A stretch of 64,000 nt of DNA from assembly GCA_025357835.1 (NCBI GenBank), contig JANYLM010000079.1:16131-80130 (forward strand), written 5' to 3'. This stretch comes from Gammaproteobacteria bacterium (GTDB lineage Bacteria > Pseudomonadota > Gammaproteobacteria > Steroidobacterales > Steroidobacteraceae). Numbering within the stretch: position 1 is the first letter of the stretch; every line of letters starts with the position of its first letter. The notes under the pieces are model-generated. The model did no database searches. It saw nothing but the letters and a program-made list of their open reading frames with translations, and was not told where the DNA came from. Position numbers and translations under genes: made by a program. Of this stretch, positions 47,446 through 57,315 are shown piece by piece.

Positions 47446-48828
47446 GTGCTGCCGGTAGTCGCTTTGATAGGTCGGCCGAATGTAGGCAAATCGACCTTGT
47501 TCAATGCCATGACCGGCACCCGTGATGCCCTGGTTGCCGATCTGCCGGGCCTCACCCGCGATCGTCAATACGGGTTCGCGCGCCGTACCGAGGTCCCTTG
47601 CATCGTAGTGGATACCGGCGGTCTGGTCGAAAACGCCGATGACATCGAAAGCTTGATGGTCGCGCAAACCGAACGCGCCATAGCGGAGGCGGATCGTCTC
47701 ATCGTGATTGTGGATGGCCGCGCCGGCGTTACGCCGCAGGACCAATTCGTGGCACGGCTGGCGCGGCGCAGCGGCAAGCCGCTGTTCCTCGCGGTCAACA
47801 AGACCGAAGGCTTCGACCACGACATAGCGGTGGCCGATTTTCATCAACTGGGAATGGGCGAACCGCATCCGCTCTCAGCCGCGCACGATCAAGGCGTGAT
47901 CTCCTTGCTCGAGGCGGCGCTCGCGGGGTTGACGCCGGACCCGCAGGACGGCCCGGAAACGACTGGCATCAAGGTGGCCGTCATCGGCCGACCGAATGTC
48001 GGCAAGAGCACCCTGATCAATCGTCTGCTGGGCGAGAATCGCATGGTGGCCTTCGACCAACCCGGCACCACTCGCGACGCCGTGCTGGTGCCTTTCGAGC
48101 GGGACGGCGAGCGCTACACACTGATCGACACTGCGGGCTTGAGGCGCCGCTCCCGCGTCGAAGAGGTGGTCGAAAAATTCAGCGTCATCAAGACTCTGCA
48201 GGCGATAGAGACGGCTCATGTCGTCGTCGTGGTGATGGACGCGCATGACAATGTCGCCGAACAGGACGCCAGTCTGCTGGGCACGGTCATTGAGCAAGGC
48301 CGAGCCGTGGTGCTCGCCGTCAACAAATGGGACAACATTCCCATGGAGCAGCGCGACTTGATTCGCCAGCAAGTCATGCAGCGACTGCAATTCGCCGATT
48401 TCGCGCCGCTGCATTTTATCTCGGCGCGGCACGGCAGCGGTGTCGGCGAGTTATTCGCAGAGGTGCGCAAGGTGTATGCCGCGGCCACTCGCGATATGAG
48501 CACCCCGGAATTGACCCGTGTGCTCGAAGCGGCCGTCGAGAGCCATCAGCCACCGCTGGTCAGCGGCCGGCGCATCAAGCTGCGTTACGCCCACCAGGGC
48601 GGCCGAAACCCGCCGGTGGTCGTCGTCCATGGCAAACAAACCGATCATGTGCCGGATGCCTACCGACGTTATCTGGTCAATGTCTATCGCAAGGCGTTCG
48701 ATCTGATGGGCACGCCGGTGCGAGTCGCGTTCCGCGGCGACGAGAACCCTTACGCCGGCAAGCGAAATCCCCTGACGCCTCGTCAAGTGCGCAAGCGCAA
48801 GCGGCTGATTCAGCGTAACAAGCGCTAG
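47446..48828 (+). CDS. der: Ribosome-assembly GTPase Der (EngA)
   Basis: A 460-residue GTPase with two G domains needed for 50S assembly. G1 motifs GRPNVGKST occur at residues 8-16 and again near 179-187; DTAGLRRRSRVEE is the second switch region, and a KH-like domain ends in RKRKRLIQRNKR. GTG start at 47446. It closes the conserved string beginning with ndk. Confidence 0.97.
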   Translation: MLPVVALIGRPNVGKSTLFNAMTGTRDALVADLPGLTRDRQYGFARRTEVPCIVVDTGGLVENADDIESLMVAQTERAIAEADRLIVIVDGRAGVTPQDQFVARLARRSGKPLFLAVNKTEGFDHDIAVADFHQLGMGEPHPLSAAHDQGVISLLEAALAGLTPDPQDGPETTGIKVAVIGRPNVGKSTLINRLLGENRMVAFDQPGTTRDAVLVPFERDGERYTLIDTAGLRRRSRVEEVVEKFSVIKTLQAIETAHVVVVVMDAHDNVAEQDASLLGTVIEQGRAVVLAVNKWDNIPMEQRDLIRQQVMQRLQFADFAPLHFISARHGSGVGELFAEVRKVYAAATRDMSTPELTRVLEAAVESHQPPLVSGRRIKLRYAHQGGRNPPVVVVHGKQTDHVPDAYRRYLVNVYRKAFDLMGTPVRVAFRGDENPYAGKRNPLTPRQVRKRKRLIQRNKR

Positions 48829-48885
48829 GGGAATTTTTGCTAGACTAGGCTCCAAGGTCGGCAAACGGCGTAGTGGCGGGTACCG

Positions 48886-51800
48886 GTGCTGCAATTCACA
48901 AAAATCAAGACCTTGCGCATTGCCGCGGTCGCGGCGCTGCTGTTGGCGTTGTACGCCCTGGCAGGGTTCGTACTGGCTCCCAGGATTCTGCGCTCCACGC
49001 TCATGGAGGAGATTCCCAAGACCTTGGGCGTAACGCCGATGGTCGGTGAAATCCGCCTGAATCCCTTTCTGCTCCAGCTCGAGGTCAAAGATTTCTCCTT
49101 GGCGGAACCGAGCGGAGAAAAATTGCTCGGTTTCAGGCGGCTGTTTGTCGATTTCGAGTTGTCCTCCATTTGGCACCGTGCCTATACATTCGCCGACATC
49201 GACATCGACGGGCCCGCGGTCAATGCCGTCGTGGGGCACGATGGAAACCTCAATCTCCTGAAGATGAGCCCGAAGAGTGCGGCGGCGAAACCGCCGATGC
49301 AGAAGCAGCCTTTGCCGAATATCCGAATAGGCTCGTTCAAGGTCAGCAAGGGGCTGGTGACCTACGAGGATCACAGCCGCCCGTCCGCATTTGCCACGCG
49401 GCTGGAGCCGATTAATTTTGCATTGATGAACTTCACCACCGGGGTCGACGGCGGCCGATTTACCTTCACAGGCTCCTCGAAGCTCGGCGAACGGGTGGAG
49501 TGGCATGGGCATTTATCGGTACAGCCCATCGAGTCAGACGGCGAATTTCAAATCGATGCGCTGCGCGCCCGCACGATTTGGGAGTACCTCGAAGACGCCT
49601 TAAATTTTTCGATCAATTCCGGCACCATTGATCTGAACGCGACTTACAAGTTTTCCTTGCGGGACAGCGTCGATTTGCAGGCGACGGTAGCAAAGATCGC
49701 AATTAAAGATCTCGCGGTCAGGCCGAAGGGGTCGGACATCGATTGGGTGACCGTGCCGTCTCTGCTGGTAAGCGGCGCCAGTGTCGATCTTTTGAAACGG
49801 CAGGCACATGTCGATTCGGTGGCGCTCACGGGAGTGAAGCTGGTGACCTGGCTGGAGCCCAATGGTTCGGTCAATTTGCTCAAGCTGGCGCAACCCGCGC
49901 CCGCGTCGTCCGCGGCAGCGGCGCCGGCGTCGAGCGGCACGCCGACGCCGGCGGCCGGCGCCGCGCCCGCCTCGGTGGCGTCGAATTGGCATGTCGATTT
50001 ACGCGAGTTCGCTCTACGGGAGGCCAGTATTTCGGCGGAGGACCGCGGCATGTCACCGGCGGCAAAAGTACTGTTGGCGCCGCTTGCCCTCAATGTGGAG
50101 GGCGTCAGCCTGGATCTGGCAAAGCCGGTGAAGGTAAGCCTCGATACGCGGGTCAACGATGCGGGTTCTTTGAGAATAAGCGGCGATGTCACGCCGCAGC
50201 CTCTGTTCGCGGACGTTGCACTCAAGCTGGATGGGGTGGAACTGGCGGCTTTTCAGCCGTACATCGCGAAGTATACTTCGATGACCCTGCAGAGCGGCCG
50301 CCTGAGCGGCGATGCCAAGGTGCATTACGGCGCGAACAAGCCGGCACTGCAGCTCACGGGCAGTATCAGCGTCGCCGATCTACACACCGTCGACAATGCG
50401 CTGCACGACGACTTCATCAATTGGACACGCTTGGATATGTTGGGTGTGGTCTTCCAACACGATCCGGACCGCCTCGACATCGAACAAGTGACGGCGCGCC
50501 AGCTGTATGCGCGCGTCATTATCGAGCCGGACTCCAGCTTGAACGTGAAGCGCGTGTTGGCGGGTCCTGGCGCGACGCTGGTCGCGCCAGCCGCTCCCGG
50601 CGGCGCGCCGGTGGTGGCAACGGCGGCGGTCAGGCCAGAGCCTGTGCAAACCGAGCATGGCGCGAAAAAGCCCGCGCGAAGTCCGCTCTCGCCGTCGGCG
50701 GCGGCGCCGACGATGCCCGTGAGCGTCAAGAAAATTGTCTTGCACGCGAGTCAGGCCAACTTTGCGGACTTATCGGTGCAGCCGAATTTTTCCACCGGTA
50801 TTCAGAATATCGAGGGGACGGTGCTCGGCTTGTCTTCGAAGGACAATTCGCGCGCGAAGGTGGATATCCACGGCGCAGTGGAAGAATTTGCGCCGGTAGC
50901 TATTACCGGTGAGGTCAATGTGTTGGGCCCGACTCTGTACACCGATCTGGCGCTGAGTTTTCGCAATATGGAACTCAGCACTTTCAATCCCTACTCGGGC
51001 AAATTCGCCGGCTACAATATTACCAAAGGAAAACTCACCACCGAGTTGCATTACAAAGTGAACGGCCGCAAGCTCGATGCTCAGCACCATGTCACTGTGC
51101 ATGAGCTTGAATTCGGCGCCAAGACTGCGAGCAAGGACGCGGTTTCTTTACCGATCAAGCTGGCGGTCGCTCTGCTCAAAGACCGCAACGGCGTCATCGA
51201 TCTTGATATTCCGGTGGCCGGCACTCTCGATGATCCTACCTTTCGACTCGGACCCGTCATCTGGAAGGTTTTCGTCAACATTCTCGAGAAAGCAGTCACC
51301 GCACCCTTTGCCTTGCTGGGCTCCCTGTTCGGCGGCGGCCCAGATTTACAGTTCATCGATTTCAAGCCCGGCGCCGCGCAGCTCGATGCAGCCGCCGCGG
51401 ACAAGGAAAAGGCGATGGTCAAGGCATTGGCTGAAAGGCCGCAGCTCAAGATCGAAGTGCCGATTGCCTGGGTGAGCGAACTGGATCGCCCTGCACTGAT
51501 CGAGGCACGGTTCCTGACCCAGGTTCGAGATGCGCAGTCGGGTAAACCGGGCGGCAAGAATGCGGCTGCTGCACCTGAATTTGAACAGTTGGATCCCGCA
51601 GCCAAGGTTACGCTATTGACGGCTCTCTATGCAAAAGGCCTGGGCAGGGAGCCGAAATTCCCTGAGGCCGTGACCGGCATCAAGACGAAGCCGGAACTGT
51701 CGGCGGCCAAGGCGGACTTTCTCAGCCAGGCCTTGCACGGACACATTGCGATCACCGATGCCGATCTCGCGGCCCTGGGGCAACAGCGAGCCATGGCCAT

Positions 51801-51915
51801 ACAGAAGGCATTGCTGACGGACACCGAGCTTGATCCCGCCCGAGTGTTCCTGGTTGCCAACGATAAGGCGAAAAATGAAGACGGCAAGGTGCGCCTCGAA
51901 CTCTCGTTGAAGTGA
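48886..51915 (+). CDS. DUF748-family AsmA-like envelope protein
   Basis: A 1009-residue protein with an N-terminal membrane helix (IAAVAALLLALYALAGFVLAP, about 8-28) and a very long beta-rich periplasmic region, the pattern of DUF748/AsmA-like proteins thought to bridge the envelope for lipids. Repeating features include DIDGPAVNAVVGHDGNLNLL and two Ala/Pro-rich inserts (about 335-365 and 560-610). A conserved block near 690-760 (ITGEVNVLGP, NMELSTFNPYSGKFAGYNITKGKL) is the DUF748 signature as I know it. GTG start at 48886, 57 bases after der. Function not established. Confidence 0.83.
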   Translation: MLQFTKIKTLRIAAVAALLLALYALAGFVLAPRILRSTLMEEIPKTLGVTPMVGEIRLNPFLLQLEVKDFSLAEPSGEKLLGFRRLFVDFELSSIWHRAYTFADIDIDGPAVNAVVGHDGNLNLLKMSPKSAAAKPPMQKQPLPNIRIGSFKVSKGLVTYEDHSRPSAFATRLEPINFALMNFTTGVDGGRFTFTGSSKLGERVEWHGHLSVQPIESDGEFQIDALRARTIWEYLEDALNFSINSGTIDLNATYKFSLRDSVDLQATVAKIAIKDLAVRPKGSDIDWVTVPSLLVSGASVDLLKRQAHVDSVALTGVKLVTWLEPNGSVNLLKLAQPAPASSAAAAPASSGTPTPAAGAAPASVASNWHVDLREFALREASISAEDRGMSPAAKVLLAPLALNVEGVSLDLAKPVKVSLDTRVNDAGSLRISGDVTPQPLFADVALKLDGVELAAFQPYIAKYTSMTLQSGRLSGDAKVHYGANKPALQLTGSISVADLHTVDNALHDDFINWTRLDMLGVVFQHDPDRLDIEQVTARQLYARVIIEPDSSLNVKRVLAGPGATLVAPAAPGGAPVVATAAVRPEPVQTEHGAKKPARSPLSPSAAAPTMPVSVKKIVLHASQANFADLSVQPNFSTGIQNIEGTVLGLSSKDNSRAKVDIHGAVEEFAPVAITGEVNVLGPTLYTDLALSFRNMELSTFNPYSGKFAGYNITKGKLTTELHYKVNGRKLDAQHHVTVHELEFGAKTASKDAVSLPIKLAVALLKDRNGVIDLDIPVAGTLDDPTFRLGPVIWKVFVNILEKAVTAPFALLGSLFGGGPDLQFIDFKPGAAQLDAAAADKEKAMVKALAERPQLKIEVPIAWVSELDRPALIEARFLTQVRDAQSGKPGGKNAAAAPEFEQLDPAAKVTLLTALYAKGLGREPKFPEAVTGIKTKPELSAAKADFLSQALHGHIAITDADLAALGQQRAMAIQKALLTDTELDPARVFLVANDKAKNEDGKVRLELSLK

Positions 51916-52034
51916 GCGCGACGCCGACCGGGCAGGGCGCGCCGGCGGCGGTGCCTCAATTCAATGCATAGATGCGTGGCCTATGCCCCCCTTCGGTGCA
52001 ATTCGCTCGCGAGTATCTCTGCGCAACGCGCTAA

Positions 52035-52487
<453 letters not shown>

Positions 52488-52503
52488 CTTCAAGGGGAAA
52501 GCT

Positions 52504-53823
52504 TTGATCAGTAAACTGTCTCGACCGGTCCTTCTTGGCTTATTGACGCTGGCGCTGCAGAGCGCGTGGGCGGACGCGCCAACAGAGCCCAGCTTGATCG
52601 GTGTGGACAAGATCAGTTCCGGCGACACCGCGTGGATGCTGACATCCACGGCCTTGGTACTGATGATGTCCATACCGGGCCTGGCGTTGTTCTATGGCGG
52701 CATGGTGCGCAAGAAAAACGTGCTGGCAACGTTGATGCAAACTTTCGCGATCACGTGCATGGTGACCCTGCTGTGGTGGGCGATCGGCTACTCGTGGGCG
52801 TTCACGCCCGGCAGCCCGTTTCTGGGCGGCGCGAGCCGCGCTTTTTTCAACGGCATGACCTTCATCCATGACCCGAACAATAAGCTGTCGGTATCGCACT
52901 TGGCATTGACGATACCCGAGACCGTCTATGCGATGTTCCAACTGACCTTTGCGGCCATCACGCCGGCGCTGATCGCCGGCGCCTTCGCCGACCGCATGAA
53001 GTTTTCGGCTTTGCTGGTGTTCATGGCCGCCTGGTCGCTGCTGGTGTATTCGCCCATAGCGCACATGGTGTGGGAACCCACCGGCTGGCTCAGCAAGGCG
53101 GGCGTGCTGGACTACGCCGGCGGCACAGTGGTGCACATCAATGCCGGCGTTGCGGGTCTTGCCAGCTGCCTGGTGCTCGGCAAGCGCTTAGGCTATGGCC
53201 GAGAAAAGATGGCGCCCCACAACCTCACACTGACGTTGATCGGCGCCTCATTGCTGTGGGTGGGCTGGTTCGGATTCAACGCAGGCTCCGCAGGTGCCGC
53301 CGACGGCCGCGCTGGCATGGCCATGCTAGTGACGCAAATGGCCACCGCGGCGGCTGCGCTGGCTTGGATGACCGCCGAGTGGGTCAGCAGGGGCAAGCCT
53401 AGCGTCCTTGGCATCGCTTCTGGCGCGGTAGCGGGACTGGTCGCCATCACGCCCGCATCCGGCTTTGTGGGTCCGACACCGGCAGTGATCATCGGCCTCA
53501 TTGCCGGAGTCATATGCTTCATCGCGGCAACCTCCCTCAAGCATGCGCTGGGGTACGACGACTCGCTTGACGCTTTCGGCGTGCATGGTATCGGCGGCAT
53601 TGTCGGCGCGTTGCTGACCGGCGTATTCGTCAGCAAGGAGATCAGCGGAGTAGAGGGCTCCTGGCTGATTCAGTTGAAGGGCGTGGCGGTGACCGTGATC
53701 TATGGATTCGTTGCCAGTTACGTCATTTTGAAGATCATCGACAAGACCATCGGCTTGCGGGTCACCGAAGAGCAGGAACGCGAGGGCCTGGATATATCTC
53801 TGCACGGAGAAAGTGTCGAGTAA
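52504..53823 (+). CDS. amtB: Ammonium transporter AmtB
   Basis: A 439-residue precursor of the eleven-helix ammonium channel. A signal peptide (LLGLLTLALQSAWADA) precedes the mature part, and the twin pore histidines are H211 (VVHINAG) and H361 (GVHGIGG). The start is TTG at 52504 following AAGGGGAAAGC, 16 bases after glnK; an in-frame ATG at 52471 lies inside glnK and would add 11 residues before the signal, which is less likely. Confidence 0.95.
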   Translation: MISKLSRPVLLGLLTLALQSAWADAPTEPSLIGVDKISSGDTAWMLTSTALVLMMSIPGLALFYGGMVRKKNVLATLMQTFAITCMVTLLWWAIGYSWAFTPGSPFLGGASRAFFNGMTFIHDPNNKLSVSHLALTIPETVYAMFQLTFAAITPALIAGAFADRMKFSALLVFMAAWSLLVYSPIAHMVWEPTGWLSKAGVLDYAGGTVVHINAGVAGLASCLVLGKRLGYGREKMAPHNLTLTLIGASLLWVGWFGFNAGSAGAADGRAGMAMLVTQMATAAAALAWMTAEWVSRGKPSVLGIASGAVAGLVAITPASGFVGPTPAVIIGLIAGVICFIAATSLKHALGYDDSLDAFGVHGIGGIVGALLTGVFVSKEISGVEGSWLIQLKGVAVTVIYGFVASYVILKIIDKTIGLRVTEEQEREGLDISLHGESVE

Positions 53824-53824
53824 C

Positions 53825-53857
53825 CCGCGCTGGTGTCCGCTTTTGGCGACAGCGCGG
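53825..53857 (+). terminator. Stem-loop after amtB
   Basis: CCGCGCTG (53825-53832) pairs perfectly with CAGCGCGG (53850-53857) around a 17-base loop, directly after the amtB stop. There is no T run, so a simple intrinsic terminator is doubtful. Confidence 0.3.
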
Positions 53858-53967
53858 CGCCGCCGATGAACCGCGCGAGGGAATCGTGATCTAAGTCGCA
53901 CTTTGCAAACGATTATGCCAGGTAGTCTCCCGGTGCCCGCAATTCGCTCACCCACGGAGATACTCGC

Positions 53968-54384
53968 ATGAGCAACCCCTACAACAGCGCCACTGAGCGC
54001 GCTTCGATCTTGGGCCCGACACTGTATTTCAAGGGCGATCTGAGCGCCGAAGAGGACTTGTTGATTCAGGGCCGTGTCGAGGGATCGATCACGCATACCC
54101 AGCGCTTGACCGTCGGCGCGCAAGGCACTGTCAAGGCGAATATCCGCGCGCAGCTCATCATTGTCGAGGGCACGGTAGATGGCGACTTGCAGGCCGAGAA
54201 ATCCGTGTTCGTGAAAGAGACGGCGAAGGTTTGCGGCAATATTTTTGCGCCCACCGTCAGCATCATGGAGGGCGCCAACTTCAGCGGCAGCATCGACATG
54301 GACGGCAAGAAAGCCGGCCAGCTGCCCGGCAAGCACGATGCCGCAGTTGTACGGACGGCCAAAGTTGCCGGCGGTGCCGCCTAA
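53968..54384 (+). CDS. Bactofilin (first of a pair)
   Basis: A 138-residue bactofilin, a nucleotide-free cytoskeletal polymer of beta-helical subunits. The core runs from ILGPTLYFKGDLSAEEDLLIQGRVEGSI through repeating hydrophobic strands (GTVKANIRAQLIIVEGTVDGDLQAEKSVFV) with short polar tails at both ends. Bactofilins form membrane-attached filaments that position wall enzymes. The next bactofilin starts two bases after its stop, so they are co-made. Confidence 0.92.
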   Translation: MSNPYNSATERASILGPTLYFKGDLSAEEDLLIQGRVEGSITHTQRLTVGAQGTVKANIRAQLIIVEGTVDGDLQAEKSVFVKETAKVCGNIFAPTVSIMEGANFSGSIDMDGKKAGQLPGKHDAAVVRTAKVAGGAA

Positions 54385-54386
54385 CA

Positions 54387-55010
54387 ATGTCCTGGTTTAA
54401 GAAGCCCCTGGATGGAGATGCTCTCATGATGAATGCCAATTCTAGCGGCCGTGTGCCTGCGCCCGAACCGGCTGTGACGCGCGCCGAGCCGTCTGTGACG
54501 CGCCCCGAACCGCGTGAACCTCGAGCCGAGCCGCGTTCACCGCTGCCACGGGCCGCCGAACCGCGTGCGCCTGAGACGCGAGTGCCGGATGCGGCTCCGC
54601 GAGCCTCGGTGCTGGGGCCGACGCTGCGCTTTCGCGGTGAACTATCTGCCCAGGAAGACTTGATCATTCAGGGCAGCGTGGAAGGCTCCATCACCCATAC
54701 CCAGAGCCTGACGGTGGGGACCGATGGTTCCATGAAAGGAGATATCCGCGCGCGGGTCATCGTCATCGACGGCAAGGTCGAGGGCGATCTGTATGCCACC
54801 GAGTCGGTGAATATTCGCGCCACGGCGAAGGTGAAGGGCAATGTCTTCGCGCCGCGCGTCGGAATCACGGAAGGTGCTTTCTTTCAGGGACAAATCGAAA
54901 TGCAGCCGTCCGGCGCAGCCGTTCAGGAACACAGCGCGCGCCTACGTCAGGCCGCTCTGGTGCCGCCGCTGGAAGGGGCCGCCGTCGATCAAATGCTGAG
55001 TGCAAGTTAG
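54387..55010 (+). CDS. Bactofilin with charged N-terminal extension (second of a pair)
   Basis: A 207-residue bactofilin. The first 70 residues are disordered and made of degenerate repeats of Arg-Ala/Pro-Glu-Pro (for example TRAEPSVTRPEPREPRAEP), then the same beta-helical core as its neighbour begins at SVLGPTLRFRGELSAQEDLIIQGSVEGSI. An amphipathic-looking N-terminus (MSWFKKPLDG) may touch the membrane. The ATG at 54387 follows the first bactofilin. Its stop overlaps by four bases the convergent M23 peptidase. Confidence 0.9.
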   Translation: MSWFKKPLDGDALMMNANSSGRVPAPEPAVTRAEPSVTRPEPREPRAEPRSPLPRAAEPRAPETRVPDAAPRASVLGPTLRFRGELSAQEDLIIQGSVEGSITHTQSLTVGTDGSMKGDIRARVIVIDGKVEGDLYATESVNIRATAKVKGNVFAPRVGITEGAFFQGQIEMQPSGAAVQEHSARLRQAALVPPLEGAAVDQMLSAS

Positions 55011-55873
55011 GGCAGGAACAGCTCGGGATCGACCCAGGCGCGATTGAGAACCAAGCCCCAGTGTAGATGCGGGCCGGTCGCGCGCCCGGTCATGCCGACG
55101 GCACCGATGCGTGACCCGGCTGCTATGCGTTGCCCGGGTTTCACGTCGATCGCGCTCAAGTGGCAGTACATGCTGATCAGGCCGCGGCCGTGGTCGACGA
55201 ATACGGTGTTGCCGTCAAAAAAATACTCACCGGTATCGACCACGGTACCGGCGATGGGGGTCAGCACCGGGGTGCCGCTCGGCGCCGCGATGTCCATGCC
55301 GCTGTGCGGGTTGCGGGATTGGCCGTTGAAAATTCTGCGCGAGCCAAATGAGCTGCTGCGCGGGCCAGGCACGGGCTGGGACATGCGCAGGGATTCCGGC
55401 GCCAACTCCGTCCAGTGACTCAACGCCTGGTCGATGCGGATTCTTTCCGCCTTGAACCGCGCAAGGTCAGCAGCCGATAGGTCGACTTGGCGCGGGGCGA
55501 CTTTGAGGGATTGGCTGGCGTATTGCTTATTGCCCACGCTGTATTCGATTTCCTGTCTGCCGTTGGCTGCATGCACGACCACTTGGTGCAGTCCCAATGG
55601 CGCGGCCAGCGGGATGCCGAACACCGCCACCCAGGTGGGGCTGTCCTGGAGCACCAATGCGCGGTGGCCCTCCGCATCGACATAGGGCAAAGCCGAGCCG
55701 GTGACATCCAGGCGCAGGATCTTGACGCCACCCGGCACAGCATTTTCACGCGGCAGATCCGGCGCTAGGGCCGCCGCCGGATTAGAGGCGGTAAGCGTCG
55801 AGCCAATGGCCACCCAAGCGAGTGCGATTCGAGCCGCTAGTCGAGCAGCGCGGGCGAGCATCCGCAGGATCAC
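55007..55873 (-). CDS. M23 (LytM-type) peptidoglycan endopeptidase
   Basis: A 288-residue exported protein. A basic N-terminal signal (about 1-36, ending AAALA) is followed by an unassigned beta domain and a C-terminal M23 domain with zinc residues in HSGMDIAAPSGTPV and GPHLHWGLV, plus FVDHGRGLISMYCHL. All catalytic histidines and the aspartate are present, so it should cut peptide cross-links. Its GTG start at 55873 overlaps the xseA stop (GTGA). It runs into the bactofilin pair from the other side, a grouping seen in shape-determining systems. Confidence 0.88.
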   Translation of the reverse strand: MILRMLARAARLAARIALAWVAIGSTLTASNPAAALAPDLPRENAVPGGVKILRLDVTGSALPYVDAEGHRALVLQDSPTWVAVFGIPLAAPLGLHQVVVHAANGRQEIEYSVGNKQYASQSLKVAPRQVDLSAADLARFKAERIRIDQALSHWTELAPESLRMSQPVPGPRSSSFGSRRIFNGQSRNPHSGMDIAAPSGTPVLTPIAGTVVDTGEYFFDGNTVFVDHGRGLISMYCHLSAIDVKPGQRIAAGSRIGAVGMTGRATGPHLHWGLVLNRAWVDPELFLP

Positions 55874-57234
55874 GACACTGCCTCGATTCTGGCGCGAACT
55901 CTGCCTCGTGCGAGCCGCGCTTCTATGAGAGTCCCTGGCTTTGCATCTGCGGCATCGCGCAGAATTTCACCGTCTGCGGCGCTGACGATGGCATAGCCGC
56001 GCTGCAGGGTCGCGAGCGGGCTGACGGCATTCAAGGTGCGCACCAGGGGCAGCAATTTCTCGTGTCTGGAGCCGATCACCAGACGCCATGCGCGGTGCAG
56101 CTGTTGTTGCAAATTCTCCAAGCGCAACAGCTGTTGTGCGAGGCGTGTCGCCGGACTCACCAGCGCAGCTCGTCCACTCAACCAGCGCAGGCGCTCGCCA
56201 TGGACTTGGAGCCTGCGCCGCAACGCGCGCACCAGGGATTGTTCGAGTTCATCCAATCGCTGTGCCTGCGCGCCCAAGCGGGCGGCGGGGCTCACCAGCG
56301 CAGCACGCCCCGCCAGCCAGCGCAGGCGTTCGCGGCGCTCCTCGAGTCGGCGCTGCATGCCGCGCTGCAGCCGCGCGGCGAAGCGCACGAAGGCATTGAG
56401 CCATTCCTCGGCATCGGGAACCACCAATTCGGCGGCCGCCGAGGGAGTGGGGGCGCGTACGTCCGCCGCGAAATCGGCAATCGTGAAATCGATTTCATGA
56501 CCGATGCCGGTGATCACCGGGATGGGCGATGCCACGATGGTACGTGCCAGGCGTTCGTCATTGAAGGCCCACAGATCTTCCAAAGAGCCGCCGCCGCGGG
56601 CCAGGATCAGTACATCGCATTCGGCGCGGCGGCCGGCCAGTTCCAGCGCCGCGACTATTTCCGCCGCCGCTTGCACCCCTTGGACCGGCACGGGGTAGAT
56701 CAGCACGCTGCACGCAGGAAAGCGTCTTGCCAGTACGTGCAGAATGTCGCGGACCGCGGCGCCCGTGGGTGAGGTGATGATGCCGATGCGCCTGGGAAGG
56801 CTGGGCAAGGGACGTTTGCGCGCGGCCGCGAATAAGCCCTCCGCGGCGAGCTTGGCGCTCAGCTCCTCAAATTGCCGTTTCAGGGCTCCGAGGCCGGCAT
56901 CCTCCAGATGATCGACGATGAGCTGGTACTCGCCGCGCGGCTCGTACAGTCCGATACGGGCCCGTACCAGCACCTTTTGGCCGTCCCGTGCGGTAAAGGC
57001 ACACAGCATGTTTCGCTGCCGGAACATGGCGCAGCGAACCTGGGCGGTGGCATCTTTGAGCGAGAAATACCAGTGCCCGGAGCTGGGCCTCGCGAAATTG
57101 GAGATTTCCGCCTCCAGCCACAGGCTGCCGAAGCCACGCTCCAACAGCACTCTAACCTCGCGATTAAGCCGCGAAACACTGTAAATATCGCGATCGGGGC
57201 GCTGCAGCGCGGGTGCGTTTTCGGCTATTTCCAT
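55870..57234 (-). CDS. xseA: Exodeoxyribonuclease VII large subunit
   Basis: A 454-residue nuclease subunit acting on single-stranded DNA ends. The N-terminal OB fold begins IYSVSRLNREVRVLLERGFGSLWLEAEISN and the catalytic part includes IGIITSPTGAAVRDILHVL and ARGGGSLEDLWAFNDE; the coiled-coil C-terminal region is Arg-rich and repetitive. The ATG at 57234 gives the standard length. The frame remains open to 58377 on this strand, but that part is the antisense of guaB. Divergent from guaB; the small subunit xseB is not here. Confidence 0.95.
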   Translation of the reverse strand: MEIAENAPALQRPDRDIYSVSRLNREVRVLLERGFGSLWLEAEISNFARPSSGHWYFSLKDATAQVRCAMFRQRNMLCAFTARDGQKVLVRARIGLYEPRGEYQLIVDHLEDAGLGALKRQFEELSAKLAAEGLFAAARKRPLPSLPRRIGIITSPTGAAVRDILHVLARRFPACSVLIYPVPVQGVQAAAEIVAALELAGRRAECDVLILARGGGSLEDLWAFNDERLARTIVASPIPVITGIGHEIDFTIADFAADVRAPTPSAAAELVVPDAEEWLNAFVRFAARLQRGMQRRLEERRERLRWLAGRAALVSPAARLGAQAQRLDELEQSLVRALRRRLQVHGERLRWLSGRAALVSPATRLAQQLLRLENLQQQLHRAWRLVIGSRHEKLLPLVRTLNAVSPLATLQRGYAIVSAADGEILRDAADAKPGTLIEARLARGRVRARIEAVS

Positions 57235-57250
57235 GGGCAAATGATAGCCG

Positions 57251-57279
57251 TTTACCGCGCGGCGGGCGCAAGGTACAAT
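57251..57279 (+). promoter_or_regulatory. Sigma-70 promoter of guaBA
   Basis: TTTACC (57251-57256) and TACAAT (57274-57279) with a 17-base spacer, 37 bases ahead of the guaB ATG. Confidence 0.6.
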
Positions 57280-57315
57280 GCGCCGCCTCTTAGATGAACC
57301 GGTGAACGCTACCCT

